A DNA stretch of 64,000 bases from positions 496,001 through 560,000 of the forward strand of contig JAACJM010000019.1 in the NCBI GenBank assembly GCA_013368315.1, given 5' to 3'. Origin of the DNA: Tetrapyrgos nigripes (Eukaryota; Basidiomycota; Agaricomycetes; Agaricales; Campanellaceae). Shown here piece by piece: positions 22,301 to 34,133 of the stretch (positions are counted from its first letter, which is position 1; the number at the start of each line of letters is the position of its first letter). The translations under genes and the position numbers were made by a program. The notes beneath the pieces are model-generated. The model did no database searches. It worked only from the letters and a program-made list of their open reading frames with translations, and was not told the origin of the DNA.

Positions 22301-22944
22301 CTTTCCAACACTTCTACTTTTCCTTGGAGCTCCATCAGTGCCTTTCGCGTCGGTTTTGGGGTCCCTTTGACTGGTGTAGGGCTTTTTGGCTCGGGATTTT
22401 CTTTATCCCAGCGAATTTGGCGGGCTTTTTGAGCGTTATTAAGCTGAGCAGGGGTCTTGTTATGTCGAGCTGGAGTTTTGAGGCGTGGCATAGCAGCGTC
22501 GATGCACTGTTGCGTCGACGATGTCGAGCAGGAGAGTATAAACAGAGTCACAAGCGCCTGTGACATAACGCGTTTGTCGCATCTAGCACCCTCGCGACTT
22601 AAGGTACATTTTCCAGACACAGTAATGCACCTATCCTCGTTCTTTTTTCTCAGATCTTATTTTTTTTACTTAGTCCCTATTTCGGATAGAGGAAATCTAA
22701 TGGGCTTGACAATAAGTATCATTTTATATAAGTAACTAGAGCTATTCTGGCATGTTTAAATATTCCTCTATCCAAAATATAGCTATAGATGTTTTTGATA
22801 GATTCTGGTTCACAATTTGAAGGAAGAGTAAGCGGAGGAAGAGGAAAGTGTACCGCTGCGAAGCTTCTCAGGTTATAGGGAGAGAAGCTTTTGGTAAATA
22901 GTGACAAACATCATGGTGGGTTTGCGGGCTATGCCCAACACCAC
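19312..22944 (-). mobile_element. DNA transposon with unclassified coiled-coil transposase
   Basis: Terminal inverted repeats: the left end reads GTGGTGGTGGGCACAACC and the inverse of the right end reads GTGGTGTTGGGCATAGCC, with matches continuing to about 22 bp with four mismatches. Flanks are TGGGT on both sides (19307-19311 and 22945-22949). Removing the element rejoins the family-B LTR as ggacctgggtggaggtc, which matches other copies. It carries one gene (19520-22491). Length is 3,633 bp. The 5 bp duplication and GTGGTG ends do not match hAT, MULE, CACTA, mariner or PIF rules as I know them. Confidence 0.8.
19520..22491 (-). pseudogene. Transposase-like protein of the DNA element, three nonsense codons
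   Basis: Starts M-P-R-L-K-T-P-A-R-H-N-K-T at 22491 (an upstream in-frame ATG at 22564 is possible). Exon 1 is basic, with a long coiled coil (about residues 50-190). An intron runs 21628-21683. Later segments include S-Q-D-S-T-G-H-K-H-Q-N, a Cys/His block W-A-G-C-C-M-H-K-D-Q-N, T-N-D-I-N-E-G-A-L-G-S-Y-R, and a basic C-terminal coiled coil ending in an acidic tail. The D, C-C-x-H and N-E-G spacing suggests an RNase-H-fold DDE enzyme, but that is inference. The family is abundant in agaricomycete genomes, usually as hypothetical proteins. Three in-frame stops (near 21557, 20858 and 20757) are all TGA where CGA would restore Arg. Confidence 0.75.
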
Positions 22945-23047
22945 TGGGTGGAGGTCTATGGGAAAGATTGGAAAGATGATGAATCTGGACAGAACCAGAC
23001 AGGAAGGGAATAGACAGGAAGAGATAGGATCTGGTTGGAATGACTGG
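22945..23047 (+). repeat. Solo LTR family B, outer copy, piece 2
   Basis: The sequence tgggtggaggtctatgggaaag and its continuation, up to about gactgg at 23047, corresponds to the part of the 31911-32606 copy from ggcagaggtctatagg to gacgaccag. Confidence 0.75.
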
Positions 23048-23197
23048 TGATATAGCAGGTAAACACCTGGCCATGCACCCTGTCATTTTGCGCACTTCTA
23101 ATCAAAGTAGTGCGAACTCACTATATATGCAATCAAACCTATGAATTGTCTAGCTTGTCCACTAGAATGACTCACAAACAGGTATCCTTTAAGACGA
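23048..23197. repeat. Left piece of a probable solo LTR (family C)
   Basis: Begins TGATATAGCAGG and is cut by the gypsy element at ACGA (23194-23197). The rest appears at 41215-42260, ending GTCTCA. Together they are about 1.2 kb with TG...CA ends. The expected target duplication is degraded (ctgg versus ccag), so identity as an LTR is a guess. Confidence 0.45.
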
Positions 23198-24853
23198 TGA
23201 TACACTGTACAAAATTGCTGTATACACACTTCGATTTTGGTCCATAATATCAGTTTTTGACGTTCTTCAAGGGAATAAGAGGACTAGGGTGAGCCCTGAA
23301 CTGCTGGTTAATACCTAGCAGGACTAGAGAACAATGGTGCAATAACATTAAGTGCTTATGGATGGAGAAACAACTCATTCTAAGTACTATGATAGATATG
23401 TATGAGTTCAGAGCTGTAATAGCAGACCCACCAAATAATAAAGATAGCCTACAAAGGCTTTCAAATCCTATTATAACAACTAGTACCACTAGTGTGATCC
23501 AAAGGAACAGTGAAGTGTGAGGTAGCCCCTATTTGTGGGCATAGGAACACATAAGCAGCACAATCCTCAGCTGAAAGGTCAATCAGAGAAGACAGCGCTA
23601 AGATCAGACATGCAGACAAGCACACTAGGTCTAGATCTATGTATCGGTAAATCCCGTAGTACTAAGACGGCTTCAAGGGAATCTTAAGTATCTGTAAAAG
23701 GTATGTGGGGATAAAAGTAGGACAAAGTATATATGTATGGGATCCCAGAGAGTTCAGCTATCCATCAGTACAGAGGGGATAGTGAATGGATGTCTCTACA
23801 CAGAGATATAAGGGACAGAAGCACTAAGTTGCAGTACATCTGAACGATCAGAATACAACCCAAATGGGTAACATTATTTCCAGATAAGGATAAATCTGTC
23901 AGTAATCGTCTAGCTAGGCATTGAAAGCATTGAAGGAGGAATAAGTATGCAAATGGGACTGCAGAAGAGCTGGACTCGTATGTAGGACTCAGTAGTAGAC
24001 TGTTGGCAATAAATAGAATGCAAATAAAGCAAGATCGGAAAAAAGGGAAAGGAAAACTGAACAGAATAAAGAAACTACAAGAAAACCCTATGCCCCTAGT
24101 GTAAGGACACGTATGAAGGACCTAGCAGTCATAAGTGGAGTGTTCTGAGTCATAGATGCGATGCTTGCTAACCAGGATGGTACACAAAAACACCAGATGG
24201 CTTACAAAGAGGACTGAAGAAAGTTCCTACAAATATTTAGATAATATTGAACAGTTTCTGTATACCCTAATAAGCAAGTCTTTACTTACGAGGAAATAGG
24301 TAGAACTCGCTAGCAGACTTTTCAATTTGTTTTATATTTTCTCTACGTACCTTTTAGTGGACCTCGAAAAGAAATAGGTAACTGTATAGTTGTCACTGCA
24401 AGTAGTATAAAAGGACCAGATATTACGAGTAGCTACCCAAGCCACATACTGTAGAGTATTGGATCTTGCTAGCAATAGTAGAGGACATGAAACACAGACT
24501 AAAGCTTCTAAACAAACTTTACTGCACTCTCTACGAGTATAAACATTGTGTTGGAGATAATAGAGTTTAAATTGAACATTTTGTGGTTATAACTGTGATC
24601 TTTGTGTTGACCTTTTGGTCTATTAAGTGTTTGATTTGGGACTCGTTGATCCTCTTGGTGTTAAACTTGTGTTTGTTGTGTCATGCACTAAGCACTAACT
24701 TCATTGAAAAACCCTGATCAAAAGTACTTATAGTACAAGTAAACTGGGAGTTTGAGTACTCTGACTACTCAGAACACTCATCTCATTTACATTTGTATAC
24801 AGTTTTGTGTTTGGGTGTAGTTCCTAGCACTTAATTACAAAAACCACCTATTA
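23198..24853 (+). repeat. Gypsy 5' LTR (1,656 bp)
   Basis: Begins TGATACACTGTAC and ends CACCTATTA. It aligns along its whole length with 39528-41214; most differences seen are transitions. The right copy carries about 31 extra bases near 40966 (aaggcaactgtggcctacaa). LTRs this long are unusual for fungal gypsy elements. Confidence 0.9.
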
Positions 24854-24856
24854 TAC

Positions 24857-24870
24857 TGGAGCCAGGCACC
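24857..24870 (+). other. Gypsy primer-binding site
   Basis: TGGAGCCAGGCACC begins three bases after the LTR end and starts with the TGG complementary to the CCA tail of a tRNA. The donor tRNA was not identified. Confidence 0.55.
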
Positions 24871-24949
24871 GTGAGGGTGTTCCATTTCTCAGTTTAACTT
24901 ACTACTATAAGCACACTCAAGCTAACACTCACAATCAAAAGCTGTCAGA

Positions 24950-27420
24950 GCTCAGGGTCTCGAAAAAGACAATCAGTTACTCTGTGCAAGCAAATACTGG
25001 AAGCCTGATACAGATCCTTCCAGTAGAAAACCCCCTAAACAGAGGAACATCCAAGTTTCGTCATCAGCGTCTAGTTCCGCTAGTGTAATATCTATGCTTC
25101 CGTACATCTTTCCGATCATATCCGATTCTTTTCCAAACTTCTTTTCCTTTTATTTCGAACTTCATTCCCTTTCATCCCAAACACTTTCCGATCATTCATT
25201 TCCGATTCATATCCGAGCTCCACTATTAATCTCCACAAACAGATCCCATCCGGGAACCCGTGATTCATTTCGGATAACTACTGGATAGCTCGTATCTAAT
25301 CTCCAAAACTTACTCCACTTCATCTCCAATCTGTTCCACTTTGTTTCCACTTTGTTCTGCAGTACTCCATCCATCTCCAATAGCACCATGTGCTTTTCCT
25401 TTATTTCTGAACCATCCCTATCTTACTCCTCTTCATTCCGATAGTTTCCGAAGTAGTACTTAAGCTAGCAACTTTGTAGTAGATAGCTTAAGTCTAAAAT
25501 CGAATTAGCTGGTCTCCTAACCTCATCTGACTTCAGACAACATAGTACTGTCTTAACGGATTCCATTCCGTGTCTTCCTTATACTTCTATCTCAAAGACT
25601 ACCAGTTCCACCTGGATTCGTCTTCATCCTTTCCCAAAACCCCAATAAGACTTCCGCTCGGGTCCGATGTGTTTCCTAACACTAGGATCTGCCCGGACTT
25701 AACAGCTAGGCTGATCGAATCAAACGTGTCCCCTGTTTACAATCCATACCCTACAAAACCTCCAGTGAGAGAAAAGGCAAGAGAATCAACCAGAAAGGCA
25801 GCTGGAAAGAAGCCAAAGGACAAACCCTAGAGACCTAGTTTAATGGGAACAGTTGGACCTTCAGAAACTGCTAGCTACCTTCAAGAAACTCTTTCCCCTC
25901 TCTCACCACTAGACAAAATCTATTTAGAGAATTTCTACACACCACCGACAAATATAGATACGATGGTGGAAGATACGAGAGTACAGACTAGTGTACCTGG
26001 TCTAAAAGTGTCGCCTGCAGTGTTGAGATCAACGCAGAAGGACAAACTACCAAAACCCAAAAAGACGGCGCCTTCCTTTGACAAAGAAGAGCCAGAATTA
26101 CTTGAAAGGTACTTCGCTGAGTTGGAGAGTCTTTTCGAAGACAATGACATTGATCTTGATGAAGCAAAGATCCTCCTAGCGATGAAGTACATGGAGTACT
26201 GGACCAGGATGTGTCATGAAGAAGATGCGATGGATTGCGGGCCTGATTGGGAAACTTTCAAAGGCAAGCTAAGGGATTGTTATCCAGAATCTGTAGCTGG
26301 TGAATTCAGAAGCATGGATCGACTCAAGGAGATCTGTGCTAAGTACACTGGAATCATTGTAGGACAGTGGGAATGCCTTTATGTGTATGTCAGGGAATTT
26401 AAGCTTGAGACCAAGAAGCTTATGCCCAAAGATGGATCCCATATCATATTGAACAAGGAGGCAGTTTCCTACTTTGTTAGCACTTTAGATGAAAGCTTGA
26501 GGACGGCATTGGTGCTCTTTCTTCTGAAGTGATAAAAAGAGGAATATGGAAGATCCTTTCCCATTGGAAATAATCATCCAAGCTGCCAGAAGTGCGTGTC
26601 AAACACACATTGCAAGTCTGACTAACGTAGGGATAGGAAAAGCAGTGAGGAAAACAGAACCTACTGCACCCACAACTAAGAAAGTTGTGGATAATTGGTT
26701 AGCGGATTCTCGCCTAGTGCCAATCAAAGGTGAATCTGGCAGCAATGAATGGATGCTATGAATGTCAGTGGCGACTGATGCGAATCAGGGTAGAATGAAG
26801 GAGATAGTGGAAAAGTTGGACCAGAATACAACAGTCTTGACAAGCATCGCTAAGCTCCTCATGAACCAAAATCAAAATCAATCTAGGGCTAATGCTAGCA
26901 GACAGTCGGGTGGCTACAACAATTGAGGTTTCAATAACAATAGTTATCCAAACCAACCTCTGAGATACGGGTTGAACTCAAATCAGACTGAACACAAGTG
27001 TTTCTTCTGTGGAAGTCCAGATCATCTGTTACCTGACTGTGATATCTAGATGAGCTTCTTTGAGAAAGGATGGATCATCAAGGATAGCTATGGGAATGTT
27101 TGTATGAAAGATGGAAGTACCCTGCCAAAAGTCAATGATGGTGATACAGAGACCAAAGCTCAAAAGATCGAGAAGGTTGCTAAGGAGAAAGGTTGGGTGA
27201 AGAAAGTGCTGTTTGCCTCTGAAGCAGAAGCTATGGAAGCTTATGGTGAAGGAAATGTTACTCTCAGTACCTTTATGGGGAAATTATCTACGATGGTCTC
27301 AACCATAGATAAGAAACATAAAGCGCTAGAAGAGAAGCAAGAAGAAGCTGAGTCACATCGTAAAGATGATATGGATCTAATCCAGAAGAAGCTTGAAATG
27401 CTCCTGGCAGGAAACTGAAG
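24950..27420 (+). pseudogene. Gypsy gag, degraded
   Basis: The frame starts about L-E-K-D-N-Q-L-L-C-A-S-K-Y-W-K-P and is interrupted by the inverted solo LTR at 25084-25704, after which A-R-L-I-E-S-N-V-S-P-V-Y continues exactly. The capsid-like part includes P-E-L-L-E-R-Y-F-A-E-L-E and a segment with W-E-T-F-K-G-K-L. A zinc knuckle C-F-F-C-G-S-P-D-H-L-L-P-D-C sits near 27000-27040. Stops at about 25828, 26530, 26759, 26923, 27047 and 27416, and a frame change near 26520, make it inactive. Most stops are TGA. Confidence 0.8.
25084..25704 (-). mobile_element. Solo LTR family B, inverted, in gypsy gag
   Basis: Reverse complement of the 33159-33769 copy. It begins TGTAATATC and ends GACTTAACA on the plus strand. 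Perfect GCTAG duplications at 25079-25083 and 25705-25709. Short frames inside (for example 25570-25830) are not genes. Confidence 0.9.
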
Positions 27421-30400
27421 ACTCCAAGGATGGGGTCTGAAGACAAATCAGTGTTGCAGTTTGTCGCTAACCAGGATAAGACCCCTGAGGAGGGAAAGCA
27501 GACTTGGATGAGACCATATGTGGAAATACCAGCTATTATGAAGAGGAAAGAAAAAGCGGAGATTTATAAACCTCCACAAAAGAGAAATGAGGAGAGACCA
27601 ATGGAGACAGACAAATCAGAGTCTTTGTTGAGTGCAGAAAAAGGGAAATTGAAAGAAACAACTACCCCCAACTGAAATGTGGCAAACGCTAGGCCATTTG
27701 ATAGGAATATACCTATAAATCAGGAAAGATTGGCTGGTAACAATCTGCCTGAGGACCCAAAACCTATCGAGAAGCTGGCAGTAACCAAGCCTAAAGCTAG
27801 GTTAGTGGAGCACCCATTGTTGGAAGAAGTAGTGGATTTGAGAGAACCTTTAATGTTGACGGAAATAGAAGAAAGAATAGTTGATCAAATCATTCACAGA
27901 GAAGTTTCAATGCAAGCATTAGAAGTTATGGCTATAAGTCCAGTAGTAAAGAGACTACTTAAACAGAGACTTAGTAATTTAACATGAAGCCCAGAATAAG
28001 AAGGAAGAAGGTTAATGTCAACCAGCAATCGCAAGTAGATGGCTTAGATCTCAAAGAAGAAGTATACTTCGCTGTAGAGGACCTAGCACAGCCTACAATG
28101 CACGTCTATGTACAAGGAAAGGGTAGACTGCCCCCTAACACGATTGTTCATAAAGACATAGTTAAACAGTTCTTGAAGGAGAGGCCTGAAGAAAGAGGGA
28201 AAAAGATTATTATTGCAGCAAGACCCTCTGATGATCTTAGGGTAACCTATCCCTCGATCAACAGCTCAAACCAGATGGTAGAATGTATTATGGACAATGG
28301 ATCACAGATCATCTCCATGGATACCAGAGTAGCTATGAGTCTTAGGTTAACTTGGGATCTGGACATAGTTATTCATATGGAGAGCACTAACAGTGCCATT
28401 ACCCCTACCAGAGGCCTAGCGAGAAATGTCAGCTGTCGCTTTGGTGACTTAAAAATCTTCTTACAAATTCATATCATGGACAATTGTCCTTATGAAGTAC
28501 TTATGGGACGACCATTTGATGTCTTGTGTGAAACGACAGTACAGAACACACGAGATGGGAACCAGTTCATCATGCTACATGATCTGAACTCCAATTGCAG
28601 GTGTACGATACCTATGTATCCCAGAGGTCAGAAGCCACAAATTATACCTCCACCAGAAGAGAAGTTTGTAGATGCTGAAACTGGGGAAGAAGTACCTATA
28701 CCTGCTAGATGGAATGATGATGATGAGAAGGGTGAAGCAAAAGAAGTGGATCAAGAATCCTCAAATTTTCAAGGGTCCTTGATGAACTGTTAGAGTTACA
28801 GGGAGAGGTGGCCCTGTCCTTTGATTATAATGATAAAGGAGAAATATTTATTACAGGATTCTCCACAGCTAGAAACAGGAGTTTCACAAAGGAAGAATTA
28901 ACAGAAGCATATGTTTATGCTTTGATGGACAGTATAAAGAAGAAGGATAAGAAAGCAAGTGTCCTGCTTCATCAGTATAAAGCTCAGAAAGGAGTTAAGA
29001 ATCCCACTGTGGTCAACGCTAACATGTTCAGAGCTCAAGCATCATCTCTGAACTATGATGCAGAAAATGGGCAGCCTAGCAGGGCAACAGATGAGGATGA
29101 GCCTGACGTTAAGAGTGCTTTTGGGAAATATAAGCCTGTAGTACTTAAAGTGAAACTGGTCAAAATGGAGTTACCTCCTGAATACCAGATTACGAGGAAT
29201 ATAACAGGAGATCTGCTAAAGGATATGCTGAAGTTACCTACTAATCCACCAGAGTTCACCCCTGGTGAGCATTATACTGAGGAAAGAAAGAAAGTAATTG
29301 ATGAGAATCACCCAGAAGGTTTCCTGTGGCCGGAAGAGTGAAAACTTATGCACATATTTATGAAGTTGCAGGAGTTAGGGTTCACTTGGAAGACTGAAGA
29401 AGCTGGTAACTTTAAGGTAGAATTCTTTCCACCTTTAAAGCTAGCGGTAACTCTGCATGTTCCTTGGGTAGAGAAGAACTTCCCAATTCCACCAGGAAAA
29501 TATCAGGAGATTTGTGTTCTTAAGAAGGATGGTCAAGTCCAGATAGTACATAGTCTGGAACCCCTGAATAAAGTAACTATTCAACATTCAGGTGTGCCAC
29601 TGGCAACTGCTGATGTCGCTAGGGAATTTATGGGCAGAGTGTGCCTTGGGACACTAGACATCTTTGTCAGCTACAATCATCGATACATTGATGAGTCCTC
29701 AAGAGATATGACTGCATTCCAAATGCCCTTTGGACTTCATCGACTGGTTAAATTACCAATGGGTTGGACTAATTCAGTCCTGATTTTCCATGATGATTTT
29801 ACTTATATTCTCAAGGAGGAGATGCCTCACGTCACTATTCCTTACGTAGACAATGTGCCCATCAAGGGGCCACTGTCAAGATATGAAACTGAGGATGGGG
29901 GCTATGAGACAATACCAGAAAATCTGGGCATAAGAAAATTCATCTGGGATCACTTCCAAAATTTGAATTGAGTAGTGCAACGCATGAAGTATGCTGGCAG
30001 GACCTTCTCTGGGAAGAAAACATTCCTCTGTAGTCCAGAAGCTAAGATAGTTGGTCATATATGTACTTATGAAGGTCGAGAACCGGATGAAGAAAAAGTG
30101 GAAGTAATTAAGACATGGCCCATGCCAAAAGACCTTAGTGAGCTTAGGAGTTTCTTAGGTACCACAGGTATTCTTAGGATGTATGTGAAAGATTACAGCG
30201 CTATAGCAGTACCTTTATATGAACTTACTGGGAATGTAGCTTGGCATTGGGGACCAGAACAAGAGAAAGTTTTCAAGATGGTCAAAGCCGCTATATGCAG
30301 TGCACCAGTGTTAAAGGCAGTGGACTACGCTAGCGAAAAAGGCATAATCTTATCGGTGGACACTTCATACATAGCAGTGGGATATTATCTATATCAAGGG

Positions 30401-31910
30401 AATGAGAGGGACCCCAAGCAGAAGAATTATATCTACTTTGGGTCAATACCTTTGAATCCGAGGGAGAAATGATTTTCACAGCTGAAATGAGAACTTTATG
30501 GTCTCAAGCGAGCTCTGGAAGACTTGTTCTACTATACTTACAGATGTAGGGACCTCCATGTTCACACAGATGCTAGCTACATTAAGGGAATGTTGGATAA
30601 TCCTAGTAGTGGTCCTAATGTGACTATTAACAGGTGGATTGAAGAAATCTGCAAATACCAATTTGAGCTAGTACATGTAAAAGGAAAAACTCATATCCTA
30701 GCAGATGGTTTATCCTGATGGGCTCCAAATGAAGGTGAGAAGTATCAGAAGCCAATTCTGAAAGTAGATGAAGATATTGAGGAAGAGGATGATGAGCTAC
30801 CTCTGCACTTCAGTATGGGAGAAGGAGAAACTGAGGAACCCTATGATTTCGAAGAGTTTAAGCACTTAATCAATTATAGGGGAGGCTATTTCAATGGCTT
30901 AGCAGTTGGAGAAGAAGAAGTAGAGGATGAAATTCAAAGTATTGGGGTAAAATCGCTGAGAGAATCGGAAGAGATTGCTAACCCGCCTCTTCAACAATTC
31001 GCACATGTTATCATGGCACCACCAGATAGTGCAGAATGGTCGAAACAACACCCCTATAGCAAGACTCACCGAACCAAAGAAGCTAAAGAGTTTGACATTA
31101 TGATTCCTCAAATTATTGAATACTTAAAGGACCCTACAGGTTCCTCGTTGAAAGAACTTAGCGTAAAGGCTAAGAGAAAGGTTATAAAAAGAGCTACACA
31201 TTTCTTTGTTAATGAAGAAGGAAGATTGTACTGAAAGAACCCCGACGTTCAAGGACAGCATCTTCTCTACATACCTAAAGAAAGGAGAATGTTTATGATG
31301 CATGCCATGCATGATCATTTAGGACATAAAGGAGCATATGCAACAGAGGGTTTAATTGCTAGATGATTCTGGTAGCCAGACATGGAAACCGATGTTCAGT
31401 GGTTTGTTGGAAGTTGCAATGTTTGTCAAGCTAGGCAGCTCAGACTACCAAAAATACCTCCTATGCTAACTCATACTCCCTCCTTGTTCCAGAAAGTACA
31501 CGTAGATGTTTTCAAAGTATCACCAGCTAGCAACGGGTGTAAGAACATTGTGCATGGTAGATGTGCACTATCAAGATGTCAGAAGGACACATGTTAAAGC
31601 ATGATACCACTAGGGCCATCATCGAATGGTTCTTTGAGGATATAATATGCAGATGGGGAGTTCCTGAAGAAGTTGTGACAGATAATGCTCCTCAAATGAA
31701 AGCAGTTCTTCAGTGGCTTGAAGATAAGTATGGGATTCAAGGTATAACTAGGTGTATAATTCTCAAGCTAATGGAGTAATTGAACGCACACATTTCGATA
31801 TTAGACAAGCCTTAGTAAAAGCTACTGGCAGTGACTTGTCTAAGTGGTTTTGGTTCTTGAAACCAGTGCTATGGGCAGATAGAGTAACTCCTAGGAGAGG
31901 TCTAGGATGC
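27421..31910 (+). pseudogene. Gypsy pol: protease, reverse transcriptase, RNase H, integrase (degraded)
   Basis: Protease: V-E-C-I-M-D-N-G-S-Q-I (near 28280), with D-N-G-S where D-S-G-S is usual. Reverse transcriptase: I-V-H-S-L-E-P-L-N-K-V-T-I, F-Q-M-P-F-G-L-H-R-L-V, L-P-M-G-W-T-N-S-V and an altered catalytic box Y-V-D-N (near 29850; Y-[IV]-D-D expected). RNase H: the A-V-G-Y-Y-L-Y-Q-G segment, then H-V-H-T-D-A-S-Y. Integrase: H-D-H-L-G-H-K-G-A-Y with C-N-V-C-Q-A, then H-V-D-V, V-T-D-N-A-P-Q and G-V-I-E-R-T-H. The polyprotein is broken by stops near 27673, 28790, 29338, 29968, 30470, 30715, 31231 and 31363, and by frame changes, for example near 31560 and 31760. Confidence 0.85.
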
Positions 31911-32606
31911 TGTTAAGTCTGGGCGGACCTTAGTGCTAGAAAACACTTCGGACCCAGGCAGAGGTCTATAGGAAATATGGGAACAATGATGAATCCAGAT
32001 GGAACTGAATAGGAAGAGAATGGATAGGGAAAGAGGGCTTTCCAGTCGGGACGACCAGAAAGTTAAGATGGAGAGTCTATGGCACTATTAGTACCACCTC
32101 ACTAGTTGTCTAGTCAGAATCGATTGGAAAGAATAGGAGACCAGCTAAATTGATTTTAGACTTAAGCTATCTACTACAAAGTTGCTAGCTTAAGTACTAT
32201 ATTGGAATGGAACAGAAATGAGATAGGAAAGGTCCAGAAATGAAATAGGAAAAGATCAGAAATGAAAGATAATATAACTAAAATAAGTATTGACAAAGGG
32301 AACGCTCAATTTGCTATCATCGCATGGAAACCCTTTGGAAAGAAAAGGAAAGGGGAGCACATGGTGCTATGAGATATGAAACAGAAATGTGAGAAGTATA
32401 AATACGAACTGTCTAGTTAGTATCCGATATGAATCGGATAGGATCTGATGGGAATTATGGACTAAACGGATTTGTGGCAATTCAGATATGAATCAGAAAT
32501 GAAAATGAATCGGAATTGAATTGGAAGTGAAATGGAATGAAAAGGGAAGAGTCAGAAACTATTCGGAAATGTTCAGAAGGAGTTGGGGAAAGGCATAGGC
32601 TTTACA
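31911..32606 (+). mobile_element. Solo LTR family B in gypsy integrase
   Basis: A complete 696 bp copy from TGTTAAGTCTGGG to GGCTTTACA with perfect GATGC flanks (31906-31910 and 32607-32611). Removing it rejoins the integrase reading frame R-G-L-G-C-S-P-Y-F-I-A-L-G-V-E-P. Confidence 0.93.
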
Positions 32607-33970
32607 GATGCTCACCATACTTTATTGCTCTGGGAGTGGAACCTATTCTACCTTTAGATATAGTAGAATCGACCTGGTTAGTAAAATTACTGGATAGAGT
32701 GCTATCAACCGAAGAGCTAGTGGGATATCGAGCTCAGGCGCTAGCTAAGCATCGAGTGCGCATAGAAGAAATGATTGCTAGAGTAGATGATCAAAAGAGG
32801 GCTGAATTGAAGCGCTTCGAGAAGAAGTATAGACATGTTATTAAAAATTGGGACTTTAAACCTGGAACTTTAGTTCAAGTCTGTAATACTCGAATTGAGA
32901 AGAACTTAGACAGGAAGATGTATCCTAGGTACATAGGACCTATGATCGTTATCTGAAGAACTAAGGGAGGTGCCTATATCCTAGCAGAAATGGACGGAAC
33001 AGTTCTGCAAGAGAAAGTGGCTGCCTTTAGGGTTCTACCTCATAAAGCAAGATATGAACCAATAGATCTCTCAGAAGATATTCATAAACTTATTGACTTA
33101 GAGCCAGAGCAGCTCCAAGCAATGGTTGAGGATAATTCTATGGACAAGTCTTGGGTACTGTTAAGTCCGGGCGGATCCTAGCGTTAGGAAACACGTTGGA
33201 CCCGAGCGGAAGTCTTTTTGGGGGTTTTGGGAAAAGATAAAGACGAATCCAGGTGGAACCGGTAGTTTCTGAGATCGAAGTATAAGGAAGACACGAAATG
33301 GAATCCGTTAGGATGGTACTATGTTGTCTGAAGTTGGATGAAGTTAGGAGACCAGCTAATTCGATTTTAGACTTAAGCTATCTACTACAAAGTTGCTAGC
33401 TTAAGTACTACTTCGGAAACTATCAGAATGAAGAGGAGTAAGATAGGGATGGTTCGGAAATAAAGGAAAAGCACATGGTGCTATTGGAGATGGATGGAGT
33501 ACTGCGGAACGAAGTGGAACAGATTGGAGATGAAGTGGAGTAAGTTTTGGAGATTAGATATGAGCTATCCAGTAGTTATCCGAAATGAATCACAGGTTCC
33601 CAGATGGGATCTGTTTGTGGAGATTAATAGTGGAGCTCAGATATGAATCAGAAATGAATGATCGGAAAGTGTTCAGGATGAAAGGGAATGAAGTTCGAAA
33701 TAAAAGAAAAAGAAGTTCGGAAAAGGATCGGATACAATCGGAAGGATGTACAGAAGCATAGATATTACAGGTACCAGGAAAAGACTACATCTTTGATCAT
33801 ATGCCTATGCTAGGAGTGCCTCAATATGACTCGAACAGAGAAATAGTAGAGTCAACGGTTGAACCAAATGATGAAGAGAACCTAGCAGGAGGGTCAGATG
33901 ACAAAGAAGAGCTACCTGAAGCAGAGTCGATGACGATTGGACCTTGTACAAGAGCTAGGGCCAAAAACAC
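32607..33970 (+). pseudogene. Gypsy integrase C-terminal part, interrupted
   Basis: Continues the integrase: S-P-Y-F-I-A-L-G-V-E-P-I-L-P-L-D-I, a segment with F-K-P-G-T-L-V-Q-V, and R-Y-I-G-P-M-I-V-I with a TGA just after. Next comes a block G-G-A-Y-I-L-A-E-M-D-G-T. Another solo LTR (33159-33769) splits W-V from P-G-K-D-Y-I-F-D-H-M. The tail is acidic and ends R-A-R-A-K-N-T then TAG near 33973. The G-P-x2-I and A-Y-x-L-x-E-x-D-G pattern matches the C-terminal integrase domain of agaricomycete gypsy elements. Confidence 0.8.
33159..33769 (+). mobile_element. Solo LTR family B near the end of gypsy pol
   Basis: A 611 bp copy from TGTTAAGTCCGGGCGG to AGATATTACA with perfect GGTAC duplications (33154-33158 and 33770-33774). 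Its 3' end is of the same subtype as the inverted copy at 25084, different from the 31911 and outer copies (GGCTTTACA). Confidence 0.93.
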
Positions 33971-34133
33971 TTAGTGGGATAAATTATGATGGAAATAGTG
34001 GTCAATTAAGTAGGACTAGGGTGGATAACAAAAATCCACACCTATCTGCAGTGGGTAACATTTGATCCATAGGAGCAATTGACTGCTATAGATATGCAAG
34101 GCGCTACTGAACACCGCAGATAGGTGATGGAAT

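Noticed and set aside
25570..25830. 86-codon open frame that looks like an upstream gypsy gene
   Set aside because: Most of it is antisense solo LTR (25084-25704); only the last part (from the L-I-E-S-N segment) is true gag.
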